The notes beneath the pieces are model-generated. The model made no database searches, was not told the DNA's origin, and saw nothing but the letters and a program-made list of their open reading frames with translations. This document shows, piece by piece, positions 1 to 8,127 of a stretch of DNA of 14,990 nucleotides. The translations under genes and the position numbers were made by a program. The number at the start of each line of letters is the position of its first letter. Position 1 is the first letter of the stretch. The stretch comes from Prolixibacteraceae bacterium (GTDB lineage Bacteria; Bacteroidota; Bacteroidia; Bacteroidales; Prolixibacteraceae): the NCBI GenBank assembly GCA_023228025.1, contig JALOCD010000105.1, positions 1 through 14,990 of the forward strand, given 5' to 3'.

Positions 1-1002
1 ATCCAGAATTTCAAATCCTCTCTGGGTTTGAGATCCATGGAGTACCCTAGAAATCAATGCCTCCGGTTTAAGCCTTCCGTTTTTCAGGTGTTCAATCGTC
101 TCGGCAAATTCGCCATGACTTACACGTGAGGAGACAATCCTGGCCTCTTTCCAGATTAGCTCTTTGAAAAGAATTTGGACAGGTTCGGACCCAAGTCCAA
201 GAACACAGACTGTTCCTCCGCCAACAACACTTTGAATGCAACCGCGAGCGGGATTTACCAGACCTTCAATTTCGTGTGCATGGCCAACGGCTTCGAAGGC
301 TACATCTACCCCTTTGCCCCCGGTGTCCTTCATAATCCGTTCGACCGGGTTTTCTTTGGAGGCATTGATGGCGATGACGTTTTCATAATATTTAGGTCCG
401 ATGGCCAAACGGGGCTCCAAAATATCGACCATAAATACCGTATTGTCGGTTACGGTTCGGACGGCTTGCAAAATGCAAAGCCCAACTTTCCCTGATCCCC
501 AAATGACCACGGTGTCCTCTTTTTTTACCTGGGCGCGGTTCTTTGCATGACAACCAATGCTTAGCACCTCAACCAAAGCCACATGTTCATCAGGAATATT
601 GGATGGCACCTTGTACAACATGGAAGGGGGAAGAGAAATATATTGAGCAAATCCACCATCAACATCAACGCCAATTAATTTAAGTGTAGTGCAGGCAGGA
701 TAATGACCTTTTAAGCATGCGGGACATTTTCCGCACCATATAATAGGATCTGGAGCAACCTTGTCCCCAACAGCCCATCCTTCAACTCCTTCGCCAATCT
801 CAGCTACCAATCCGCCAAATTCATGGCCAATGATCATGGGCGTTTTGGTCCTGGGATGGAATTCCCCTTTATGAATGTGCTGATCACTACCGCAAATACA
901 ACCGTACATCACCTCAATGAGTACCTCCCCCGGTTTGCAGGTAGGTTTTTCTACCTCCAGCCATTCAATTTTATTGTAGGCTGTCAATACTGCTGCTTTC
1001 AT
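1..1002 (-). CDS. Zinc-dependent medium-chain alcohol/polyol dehydrogenase (partial, C-terminus off the left edge)
   Basis: The minus strand reads without interruption from an ATG at 1002 to the window edge, giving 334 codons. The family usually has about 345, so only a short C-terminal tail is missing. It starts MKAAVLTAYNKIEWLEVEKP. The GroES-like domain carries the catalytic zinc ligands Cys37 and His60-Glu61 (GHEFGG), a further likely ligand Glu145, and the structural zinc cysteines 90, 93, 96 and 104. The Rossmann motif is GSGKVG at 169-174, and Asp193 sits where NAD-preferring members bind the ribose. The family oxidises secondary alcohols (sorbitol, threonine, galactitol phosphate, L-fucose-like sugars) with NAD(P). 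The exact substrate cannot be read from the sequence. It is transcribed away from the sigma factor gene across a 239-bp gap. Pairing with the aldolase at 13402 suggests sugar or sugar-acid oxidation, but that is inference. No Shine-Dalgarno sequence precedes the start. Confidence 0.9.
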   Translation of the reverse strand, partial: MKAAVLTAYNKIEWLEVEKPTCKPGEVLIEVMYGCICGSDQHIHKGEFHPRTKTPMIIGHEFGGLVAEIGEGVEGWAVGDKVAPDPIIWCGKCPACLKGHYPACTTLKLIGVDVDGGFAQYISLPPSMLYKVPSNIPDEHVALVEVLSIGCHAKNRAQVKKEDTVVIWGSGKVGLCILQAVRTVTDNTVFMVDILEPRLAIGPKYYENVIAINASKENPVERIMKDTGGKGVDVAFEAVGHAHEIEGLVNPARGCIQSVVGGGTVCVLGLGSEPVQILFKELIWKEARIVSSRVSHGEFAETIEHLKNGRLKPEALISRVLHGSQTQRGFEILD

Positions 1003-1241
1003 TTGTAAAATGTTATGATTTATATCTGGCATAGTGCTTATTATCAAATACTAATGCAATCCAGTTTTTATGTTTCATTAAGCACTGTGCAGGGGTTAAA
1101 GTTACGAGAATATTGTAATACTTCCGAAAGCAGGAATTGAAGGGAGCGGGATGAATAATTCACGTATAAAATATTTGGATAATTCTGTTTAGTTTTACAA
1201 TTAGTTCAGTCGGACAAACAGCTAACAAAGAAAACAGGCCT
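1003..1241. other. Divergent intergenic region between dehydrogenase and sigma factor
   Basis: This AT-rich spacer of 239 bp must hold the outward promoters for both flanking genes. It contains a short palindrome GCACTGTGC at 1083-1091 and, on the plus strand, ATATTTGGATAAT around 1171-1183. The latter resembles the TTTG part of the Bacteroidota -7 element (TAnnTTTG), but no matching -33 TTG lies at the right distance. No open frame of note and no tRNA are visible. Confidence 0.5.
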
Positions 1242-1832
1242 GTGGATCTGGTAAGCAAAGAGATAGTGCAAAGAATTATTTCCGGGGATGAATCTTCCTT
1301 TGAAAGTGTTTACCGTTATTTCTATCCCAGGTTAAACTATTTTGCAAAGCAGTACCTACTTGACGCTGAAGCTTCAAAAAACATTGTACAGGATGTTTTT
1401 ACTGAATTGTGGGACAAACGGAATACGTTACAGAACGATACCAATCTGAATGCCTGGCTTTTTACTGTTACCAAGAACAAGTCGTTGAAAATCATTAGCC
1501 ATCTGAAATCTCAGCAGAACTACAAAAGCTATGTTAGAGGAAGACAGTTGGATGTTAACTACAATTCACTGGCCGATTTTGACACCAGTAACTTTATTTT
1601 TGAGGAGTTGCAGACCCGAATTGAATCAGCATTGGAGAAATTATCCCCGGCCTGTCGTAAGGTATTTGAAATGAGCCGCTTCGAAGATAAAAAGAACAGA
1701 GAGATAGCAGAAGAACTTAACCTGAGCATCAAAACCATTGAAGCTCATATTTCGAAAGCACTCCGATCTTTAAAGACTGATTTAAAGGACTACCTGCCCT
1801 TATTTTATATCCTGTTTCACTTACATAAATAA
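1242..1832 (+). CDS. ECF-type RNA polymerase sigma-70 factor (Bacteroides expansion type)
   Basis: This is a 196-residue extracytoplasmic-function sigma factor that would direct RNA polymerase to the promoters of the neighbouring nutrient-uptake genes. Region 2 spans about residues 17-88, with the core-binding helix IVQDVFTELWDKR at 48-60. Region 4 spans about 122-180, with the helix-turn-helix NREIAEELNLSIKTIEAHIS at 152-171. There is no region 3, as usual for ECF factors. The start is GTG. The frame is open upstream only to a stop at 1167 and offers no ATG, and no Shine-Dalgarno sequence is present. The FecR-like gene follows 67 bp downstream, then susC and susD, which is the standard order of ECF/anti-sigma-controlled SusCD loci in Bacteroidota. 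Activity is expected to be held down by that FecR protein until the receptor signals. Confidence 0.95.
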   Translation: MDLVSKEIVQRIISGDESSFESVYRYFYPRLNYFAKQYLLDAEASKNIVQDVFTELWDKRNTLQNDTNLNAWLFTVTKNKSLKIISHLKSQQNYKSYVRGRQLDVNYNSLADFDTSNFIFEELQTRIESALEKLSPACRKVFEMSRFEDKKNREIAEELNLSIKTIEAHISKALRSLKTDLKDYLPLFYILFHLHK

Positions 1833-1899
1833 AAAAATAGCTTTTTTCGGTAAGGGTAAACGGGATTGATTAGGTTATACATTCAAATCTCGAAACTCA

Positions 1900-2865
1900 A
1901 TGAACGAAGAAAAGTTAATCAGATACATCAAAGGAGAGATCACTTCAGAATTTGAAATTGTCGAAATTCTGGATTGGATTGAATCTTCAACAGAGAACCA
2001 GAAAAAGTACAACCAACTTAAAAACCTATGGGTGGTCACCGGACTTGATCATCCTTCCGAAGTTTCAATCCCTGCTTTTGCTTTCCCTAAAAGAATATTG
2101 TCTCAGAACACAACGTTTAGTTCACTCCTGAAATACGCTGCCGTATTTATTCTGGCGTTTATACTGGGGTCGTTAAGTCTTTACTTTATGAACAGAAGCG
2201 AACGCAACGAATTATCATCGCGTTACAATACAATTGACGTTCCTTATGGCCAGCGTTCAAGAATCACGTTGTATGACGGAACAAAAGTCTGGCTGAACTC
2301 TGGGACCAAATTAAAGTATCCAGTGGCATTTAGTCTCGACACCCGTGATGTTTTTATTGAGGGTGAAGCTTATTTTGAAGTCGCAAAAGATGCTGAACAT
2401 CCGTTTGTTGTAAGTGCCGGTAAGCTTAAAATTGAAGTTTTAGGAACCCATTTTAATGTATGTGCATATTCAGACGACAACGAGTTGTCCACAACACTTG
2501 AGGAAGGAGTTGTAAAAGCAATTAATACTTCAGATGGTAAATATGTGAAAATGAACCCCGGCGAACAGGTCATTCTCAATCGTGAAACAAACGGACTTAA
2601 ATGCCTGCGTGTTGACACTGAGCTTTATACTTCATGGAAAGAAAACATGTTGAAGTTCGAAGATGCACCGTTCGAGGACGTGATCAAAAAAATGGAACGC
2701 TGGTACGATGTAAAGATCACGGTTGATCCTGCAATTAATACGAAAGAGCGGTATACTATGACAATCAAGACCGAAAGTCTGAGGGAAATGCTTCTATTAG
2801 TATCAAAAACAACTAAAATGAGCTATGAAATAAAAGAAAACAAGGTAATGATAAAAAAACCATGA
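1900..2865 (+). CDS. FecR-family anti-sigma factor with DUF4974 C-terminal domain
   Basis: This inner-membrane regulator of 321 residues is predicted to hold the ECF sigma factor inactive and to relay the substrate signal from the outer-membrane receptor. Residues 1-70 form the cytoplasmic part, beginning MNEEKLIRYIKGEI. One membrane helix lies at about 76-97 (LLKYAAVFILAFILGSLSLY). The periplasmic FecR domain follows at about 110-215, with the typical stretch YGQRSRITLYDGTKVWLNSG and then FIEGEAYFEVAKD. DUF4974, the part that contacts the receptor's STN domain, is at about 250-320. Length and order match the family. It is co-oriented with the sigma factor and presumably co-transcribed. The protein ends 57 bp before the first possible susC start, and that gap holds strong hairpins. 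Confidence 0.95.
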   Translation: MNEEKLIRYIKGEITSEFEIVEILDWIESSTENQKKYNQLKNLWVVTGLDHPSEVSIPAFAFPKRILSQNTTFSSLLKYAAVFILAFILGSLSLYFMNRSERNELSSRYNTIDVPYGQRSRITLYDGTKVWLNSGTKLKYPVAFSLDTRDVFIEGEAYFEVAKDAEHPFVVSAGKLKIEVLGTHFNVCAYSDDNELSTTLEEGVVKAINTSDGKYVKMNPGEQVILNRETNGLKCLRVDTELYTSWKENMLKFEDAPFEDVIKKMERWYDVKITVDPAINTKERYTMTIKTESLREMLLLVSKTTKMSYEIKENKVMIKKP

Positions 2866-2872
2866 CAAAAAA

Positions 2873-2896
2873 GGGAAAGTGCTGAAACACTTTCCC
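2873..2896 (+). promoter_or_regulatory. Hairpin 1 of the FecR-SusC leader (9-bp stem, loop CTGAAA)
   Basis: GGGAAAGTG at 2873-2881 pairs perfectly with CACTTTCCC at 2888-2896 around the six-base loop CTGAAA. It starts seven bases after the FecR stop codon. No T tract follows, so it is not a textbook intrinsic terminator. It could be a processing site, an attenuator or an mRNA-stabilising element at the boundary between the regulator and receptor genes. Confidence 0.7.
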
Positions 2897-2901
2897 TGAA
2901 A

Positions 2902-2921
2902 ATTCATGCTGAAACATGAAT
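2902..2921 (+). promoter_or_regulatory. Hairpin 2 of the FecR-SusC leader (7-bp stem, same loop CTGAAA)
   Basis: ATTCATG at 2902-2908 pairs with CATGAAT at 2915-2921 around the loop CTGAAA, identical to the loop of the hairpin 5 bases upstream although the stems differ. It ends one base before the ATG at 2923. If translation really began at 2923, this stem would sit directly on the start region. A weaker third stem, CCCAA/TTGGG at 2936-2950, follows. Confidence 0.6.
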
Positions 2922-2979
2922 CATGGATAAAAAACCCCAATTAGGTTGGGATATGTTTAACCTTTTCAATTACAAATTT

Positions 2980-5900
2980 ATGAAAAAAAAATGGTTTAAT
3001 GATGAGAGGCCTTATCGCCCTCTCTTTAAATGGATCCGTGTTATGAAACTAACTCTTTTTTTCCTTCTTGCTGCCTTTGTACACGTAAGCGCAAGTGTTT
3101 ACTCCCAACAAACCAAACTGAGCATTTCCGTGAAGGATGCTACAGTGAAAGAGGTGCTTAAACAGATTGAAGAGCAAAGTGAGTTTTACTTTCTGTACAA
3201 GAATGTAGACATTGATGTGAACCGTGTTGTTAGCATTGACGAGAAAGAAAAATCAGTTGAGTCTATTTTGAATCAGATTTTTAGTGGAACCACTGTCACC
3301 TATGAAGTGGTTAACCGTCAGATTGTTTTGGTTGATAAAGGGAGAGAGAATTCTTCTCTACTTAGTCAGCAGCAGAAATCCGTTTCAGGTAAAGTTACCG
3401 ATTCCTCAGGCGATCCAATACCAGGCGTTTCCATAGTGGTAAAAGGTACCACTACTGGAATCATAACCAATTCAAATGGAGACTATTCGCTTTCAAATAT
3501 TCCGGAAAATGCAATTTTGCAATTTTCGTTTATGGGGATGAAAATGCAGACAATATCTGTTGGAAATAAGACCACAATTAATGTGGCTTTAGAATTAGAT
3601 ATGGTAGAAATTGAAGAAGTTGTAGCAGTAGGTTATGGTGTTCAGAAAAAAACCAACCTGACAGGTGCCGTTTCTTCCATTTCGGGAGAGCAAATGATAA
3701 AACGTCCTGTAACCAATCCTCTAACCATGCTTCAGGGACAAGTTGCGGGCTTGCAAATTGTTCAGGGTCTTGGCCAACCCGGGGACGAGGCTATTACGAT
3801 CCGCATACGTGGAGAGGGTACATATAGTAGTGCAGGCTCCAATCCACTGGTCTTGATTGATGGTGTGGCAGGTTCGTTAGCCAATTTGAATCCTAACGAT
3901 ATAGAAAATGTATCTGTACTTAAAGATGCTGCATCGGCATCAATTTATGGAGCGAGGGCTGCAAATGGCGTTATTATAGTTACCACAAAGAATGGTGCTG
4001 AAGGAACGCTAAAAATTGAATACAATGGAAATTTTGGCGTAAATACACCTGCCAGCATGTTAAAACTTGTTACCAATTCGGCCGATTACATGATGCTTTT
4101 CAACGAGGCTAAAACGAACTCCGGAGTTGCAGCCAATATTTATCCGCAAGATGTTATTGATTTGTATAAAAATGCTACTGATAGGGTTAAATATCCAAAT
4201 TTCGACTGGCTCGACTATATGTTTAATCCTGCCGTTGTTATAAATCACAATTTATCGTTAAGCGGTGGAACAAAAGGAACTCTCTACAACGTCTCATTGG
4301 GATATGTGGACCAACCTGGTACAATGTTAGGTTTCAATTTCAAAAAGTACAATTTACGAATAAATTTGAAAGCAAAAATTAAACCTTGGGCAACCATTGG
4401 CGCCAATATGAGTTTTGGAAGTGGGTACAGAAATAATCCACCCAATGGTCAGACTGATGCTTTCCTTTCTTCCATTGCCCAGGCTCCAACATACGGTCCC
4501 TTTTTGTCTGATGGATCGGGTCGTTATACCTCCACGGCTTATAGCTGGGAAGGTCATAATAAAAACATGGGAGCCATTATAGATGCTGGTACTTCATTAA
4601 AGACCATAAATTTCGACCTTTTCCCCCAATTATGGGCCGATATCCAGATTCTCAAAGGTTTGAACTGGTATACCAAAGGTGCTGCTAATTTACAGGATGT
4701 GGGATATAAAGATGCTCGACCAAAAGCTCCTATATATATGTTTAATACAGGACTCTATATGGGTGATCTTAATGTAGGGACATTAGGGGTTAAAGCTAAC
4801 CACAATCAGAATTTCTATCTCAACTTTTATTCCTATCTGAAATATGTCTTTAACTTACACGCTAATAATCATTTTAGTGCTCAGCTGGGTTATAGTCAGG
4901 AATACAATAAATATAATTATGTACAAGCATATCGTAAGGACTATATTAGCAGTGCCTTACAGGAAGTTGATGCAGGTACTTTAAGCATTCAGACAGCTAA
5001 TGGAAGTGAAAATGAATGGGCAATTATGTCAATGTTTGGCCGACTGAATTACGATTACAAAGGAAAGTATTTGATTGAAGCCAACATACGTCGCGACGGA
5101 ACATCAAGAATTGCAAAAAATAGCCGTTGGGGCTGGTTCCCATCAGTGTCGGCAGGATGGAGTTTAACTAAAGAAAATTATATCAAAAATCTTAGACTTA
5201 ATTGGTTAAATAGCGTTAAGGTTCGGGGCTCTTATGGTTTACTTGGAAACCAGAATATCGGTACATATCCTTATCAGGCCTTATTGTCGTTTGTCGGAAA
5301 TTATACGTATGATAATACAAACCTTATGCCCGGTGTGGCCCAAACGGCCTTTGCAAATACGGAAATCAAATGGGAATCGACTTCTATTGCCGATATCGGC
5401 GTTGACCTGCAGCTTTTCAAAGGCTTAAATATTACCTACGATTGGTATTATAAACACACTTTCGATATACTTCGGCGTGCGCAGGTACTTTCATTAATGG
5501 GTTTGAGTGCCCCTATTGTAAACAGTGGAGAAATGGAAAATCGAGGGCATGAAATTACAGTTAAATACACCAACAATGTCAAAAATGGACTCTTGGGTGG
5601 GTTGACTTACGGTGGAGGTTTTACTTTTGATAGATTCCGGAATAAGTTGGTAAACTTTGGAGCAAAAGAAATTGGAACTCAAGCTTGGTCTCCAATTATA
5701 AATCAAAACAATTCAGAGTACAATGCATACTATCTACTAAAAAATATAGGAGTTTTCCAGACAACCGAGGAAATTGCCAGTTCTCCGAAACAATTTAGCG
5801 ATAATGTACATCCTGGAGATTTTAAATATGCTGATACAGATGGTAATGGTATTGTTAATGAAAATGATAGGGTGGTAGTATCAGGCAGATATCCAAAGTT

Positions 5901-6378
5901 TCAATATTCGTTTAACGGTAACGCCTCTTGGAAAGGTTTTGATATTTCGATATTGTTTCAGGGCGTTAGTGGTCGCAAAACCTATGCCACTGGCTGGGGA
6001 TATGAGCCTTTTCGGCAGGGCAGTGCACCAACAACTGATTGGCTTACAGAAAGATGGACCGGTCCAGGTACTTCAAACCATAAACCTCGTTTATACTATG
6101 ATTATAATGGAGACGCCCAAAACCGGCGCCCCAATACATATTACCTTCTGGATCTATCATACCTTCGTATGAAAAACCTGACTATTGGTTTTACAGTTCC
6201 CAGTAAGTTGATATTAAAAATCAATCTTCAGAGAATCAGGGTTTATTTTTCAGGCGATAATCTGTTCACATCAACTAAATTTCCAGGCCTAGATCCTGAA
6301 AGACCAACTGGTGACGGTAATTTTGTTCAGTATCCTCAGAATAAGGTTGTTTCATTTGGAATAACTATTGACATTTAA
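2980..6378 (+). CDS. susC-like: SusC/RagA-family TonB-dependent outer-membrane receptor with STN signalling domain
   Basis: This outer-membrane barrel imports oligosaccharides using TonB energy. The frame opens at ATG 2923 (1151 residues). ATG 2980 (1132 residues) is preferred because the product then begins MKKKWFNDERP, like many SusC homologues, and the hairpins stay untranslated. Numbered from 2923, the signal segment is about 41-60 (MKLTLFFLLAAFVHVSASVY). The STN domain is at 65-140, and the carboxypeptidase-regulatory-like beta domain is at 152-226. A TonB-box-like EEVVAVGYG lies at 231-239. The plug at about 240-360 contains the SusC signature NPLVLIDGVAG and SIYGARAANGVIIVTTK, and the barrel runs to the end (FGITIDI). 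A calcium-loop-like DTDGNGIVNENDR lies near residue 970. The STN domain fits signalling to the adjacent FecR. susD follows after 11 bp. Confidence 0.96.
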   Translation: MKKKWFNDERPYRPLFKWIRVMKLTLFFLLAAFVHVSASVYSQQTKLSISVKDATVKEVLKQIEEQSEFYFLYKNVDIDVNRVVSIDEKEKSVESILNQIFSGTTVTYEVVNRQIVLVDKGRENSSLLSQQQKSVSGKVTDSSGDPIPGVSIVVKGTTTGIITNSNGDYSLSNIPENAILQFSFMGMKMQTISVGNKTTINVALELDMVEIEEVVAVGYGVQKKTNLTGAVSSISGEQMIKRPVTNPLTMLQGQVAGLQIVQGLGQPGDEAITIRIRGEGTYSSAGSNPLVLIDGVAGSLANLNPNDIENVSVLKDAASASIYGARAANGVIIVTTKNGAEGTLKIEYNGNFGVNTPASMLKLVTNSADYMMLFNEAKTNSGVAANIYPQDVIDLYKNATDRVKYPNFDWLDYMFNPAVVINHNLSLSGGTKGTLYNVSLGYVDQPGTMLGFNFKKYNLRINLKAKIKPWATIGANMSFGSGYRNNPPNGQTDAFLSSIAQAPTYGPFLSDGSGRYTSTAYSWEGHNKNMGAIIDAGTSLKTINFDLFPQLWADIQILKGLNWYTKGAANLQDVGYKDARPKAPIYMFNTGLYMGDLNVGTLGVKANHNQNFYLNFYSYLKYVFNLHANNHFSAQLGYSQEYNKYNYVQAYRKDYISSALQEVDAGTLSIQTANGSENEWAIMSMFGRLNYDYKGKYLIEANIRRDGTSRIAKNSRWGWFPSVSAGWSLTKENYIKNLRLNWLNSVKVRGSYGLLGNQNIGTYPYQALLSFVGNYTYDNTNLMPGVAQTAFANTEIKWESTSIADIGVDLQLFKGLNITYDWYYKHTFDILRRAQVLSLMGLSAPIVNSGEMENRGHEITVKYTNNVKNGLLGGLTYGGGFTFDRFRNKLVNFGAKEIGTQAWSPIINQNNSEYNAYYLLKNIGVFQTTEEIASSPKQFSDNVHPGDFKYADTDGNGIVNENDRVVVSGRYPKFQYSFNGNASWKGFDISILFQGVSGRKTYATGWGYEPFRQGSAPTTDWLTERWTGPGTSNHKPRLYYDYNGDAQNRRPNTYYLLDLSYLRMKNLTIGFTVPSKLILKINLQRIRVYFSGDNLFTSTKFPGLDPERPTGDGNFVQYPQNKVVSFGITIDI

Positions 6379-6389
6379 AAATTGACACT

Positions 6390-7934
6390 ATGAAAAAAAT
6401 AATAATGCTTATTACACTGGTTGCATTTCTAAGTACAGCTTGCAATCATTTCTTAGACCTTAATCCATTGGATCAACTTTCGGAAGATACTTTCTGGAAA
6501 ACCAGTGGCGATTTTGACATTGCGCTCGTATCTTTATATGGAGGAATGCAAGCAGATATGTTCTCGACTTCATTACCCTGCTGGGATGGCATAACCGACA
6601 ACGGCTTTACTCAACATCAGGAGAATCAATATGGTATGGCAGAGGCTATAGTGACTGGAAATATCAATTCCAGTTCGACCGGATTTATTAATCAGGTTTA
6701 CATTAAAGCTTATTCCTCAATTGCAAGGGCAAATATTTTCCTCAAACAACTGGACTCTTTTACTGGAACAATGGATGCGGTAGCCAAGGCTCAATATACA
6801 GCTCAGGCAAGAATGTTCAGAGCTCATTACTACAGCTACCTATATCGCTGTTATGGTGATGTGCCAATCGTTGACACACCCGTCGATCTGAAAACCCAAT
6901 TTAAAGCGAAGAGTCCTGCCGCCGATGTCCTTGCATTCATAATGGCCGATTTAGATTTTGCAATTGCCAACCTCCCCAATGTCAATTATATTACCAGTAA
7001 AGGTCATTGGACCAGTAGCGCTGCAAAAGCATACAAGGTCCGCATGTTACTTTATGATGCATATGATGCGAGTGGAAATGCAATTTCTCAGAAAATGACA
7101 GATGTTATTACTCTTCTTTCGGGTATTAGCGGTTTTACACTTGCTCCTGATTTCACTGATAACTTTGCTGATGCAAAACAGCAAAATTGTCCTGAAATTA
7201 TGATGTCTGTGAAGTTTCTGGCTCCAAACAACTGGCACTCAATGGATTTATGGTATGGTCAATGGGTTGTTATTAGTCCCTTAGCTAACCTTATTAGTGA
7301 ATTTGAGTTCCTAAATGGCTCTCCGGGTATTCCTATACCTATGAAAGCAGTTGGAAGTAGTGTGATAGACATTTCAAAATTTAATGACGATTCACTCGCC
7401 AAAAGAGACCCTCGCCTGGTAAAAACTATTAGACATTATAATACCAATGGCGTTAGCTATCCAGGAGGCGGCACTAGCCCTTTAGGCGAAAGTATGCTAA
7501 AATTCGCGTCGCGTAATTTAACACCACCTTATTCGGCCACTACTTATAGTCAAACGGATATTATTTTGATTAGATATGCTGACGTATTATTGATGCTGGC
7601 CGAAGCCGAAAATGAATTGAACGGTCCAACGGCAATTGCATATAAAGCCATTAATGATATCAGAAAGAGGGCTGGAATGCCTAATCTTCCTTCCGGATTA
7701 ACCAAAGAGCAAATGCGGGCTAAAATTCGCCACGAACGACGTATTGAACTTGCTTTCGAATGCTCGCGTTATTTCGACCTGAAACGGTGGAAGATAGCCA
7801 AACAAGTTCTTAATAACGTAAAAGACGGTGTGTCGACTTATTCTTTCCTTGATAAATTTTATTTGTGGCCAATTCCTCAGGCTGAAATAGATAATGGTCA
7901 TGGCGTTCTTATCCAGAATCCTGATTACAAGTAG
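6390..7934 (+). CDS. susD-like: SusD/RagB-family nutrient-binding outer-membrane lipoprotein
   Basis: This 514-residue surface lipoprotein acts as the glycan-binding lid on the SusC barrel. The signal peptide MKKIIMLITLVAFLSTAC ends in a lipobox with the lipidated Cys18, followed by NHFLDLNPLDQLSEDTFW, typical of SusD proteins. The alpha-helical TPR-like N-terminal part includes ARMFRAHYYSYLYRCYGDVP. The C-terminal RagB/SusD domain shows ILIRYADVLLMLAEAENE, then AINDIRKRAGMP and IRHERRIELAFECSRYFDLKRW, all family hallmarks, and it ends near LWPIPQAEIDN. Length is normal. It starts 11 bp after susC and is clearly co-transcribed. A long stem-loop begins right after its stop codon, so the susCD transcript probably ends here. 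The ligand cannot be predicted from SusD sequence. Confidence 0.96.
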   Translation: MKKIIMLITLVAFLSTACNHFLDLNPLDQLSEDTFWKTSGDFDIALVSLYGGMQADMFSTSLPCWDGITDNGFTQHQENQYGMAEAIVTGNINSSSTGFINQVYIKAYSSIARANIFLKQLDSFTGTMDAVAKAQYTAQARMFRAHYYSYLYRCYGDVPIVDTPVDLKTQFKAKSPAADVLAFIMADLDFAIANLPNVNYITSKGHWTSSAAKAYKVRMLLYDAYDASGNAISQKMTDVITLLSGISGFTLAPDFTDNFADAKQQNCPEIMMSVKFLAPNNWHSMDLWYGQWVVISPLANLISEFEFLNGSPGIPIPMKAVGSSVIDISKFNDDSLAKRDPRLVKTIRHYNTNGVSYPGGGTSPLGESMLKFASRNLTPPYSATTYSQTDIILIRYADVLLMLAEAENELNGPTAIAYKAINDIRKRAGMPNLPSGLTKEQMRAKIRHERRIELAFECSRYFDLKRWKIAKQVLNNVKDGVSTYSFLDKFYLWPIPQAEIDNGHGVLIQNPDYK

Positions 7935-7986
7935 ATAATTTCGAGTCTCGGCTTTGATAAATAAAGTCAGAAATTATTTTCTTATT
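7935..7986 (+). terminator. Probable terminator after susD
   Basis: ATAATTTC at 7935-7942 pairs with GAAATTAT at 7970-7977. An inner stem GGCTTT/AAAGTC (7950-7955 with 7963-7968, one G-T wobble) closes on a seven-base loop. The arms are followed by a T-rich run, TTTCTTATTTT. The stem begins immediately after the susD stop codon. Confidence 0.55.
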
Positions 7987-8049
7987 TTGGATTGATGTAT
8001 ATACTAAGAATAAATATTTTGGACTTAAGTCAATAAATATTACATAATC

Positions 8050-8079
8050 AATAACTCCGGTTTTAGGACCGGGGTTATT
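8050..8079 (+). terminator. Second terminator-like stem-loop downstream of susD
   Basis: AATAACTCCGG at 8050-8060 pairs with CCGGGGTTATT at 8069-8079, an 11-bp stem with one T-G wobble around the eight-base loop TTTTAGGA. This is the strongest GC-containing stem in the window. No good T run follows on the plus strand (AAATTACC), so it could equally be a processing or stability element at the end of the susCD message. Confidence 0.6.
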
Positions 8080-8127
8080 AAATTACCTAGTAAAAGTAAA
8101 AACTAAAAAATCTGGAAGAATTACTTA

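Noticed and set aside
175..1008. Plus-strand open frames at 175-495 and 823-1008
   Set aside because: They are antisense to the zinc dehydrogenase, whose motifs on the minus strand are unambiguous.
1832..1850. AAAAAATAGCTTTTTT as a terminator between sigma factor and fecR
   Set aside because: The stem would be A-T only with a four-base loop, too weak. The two genes are expected to be co-transcribed.
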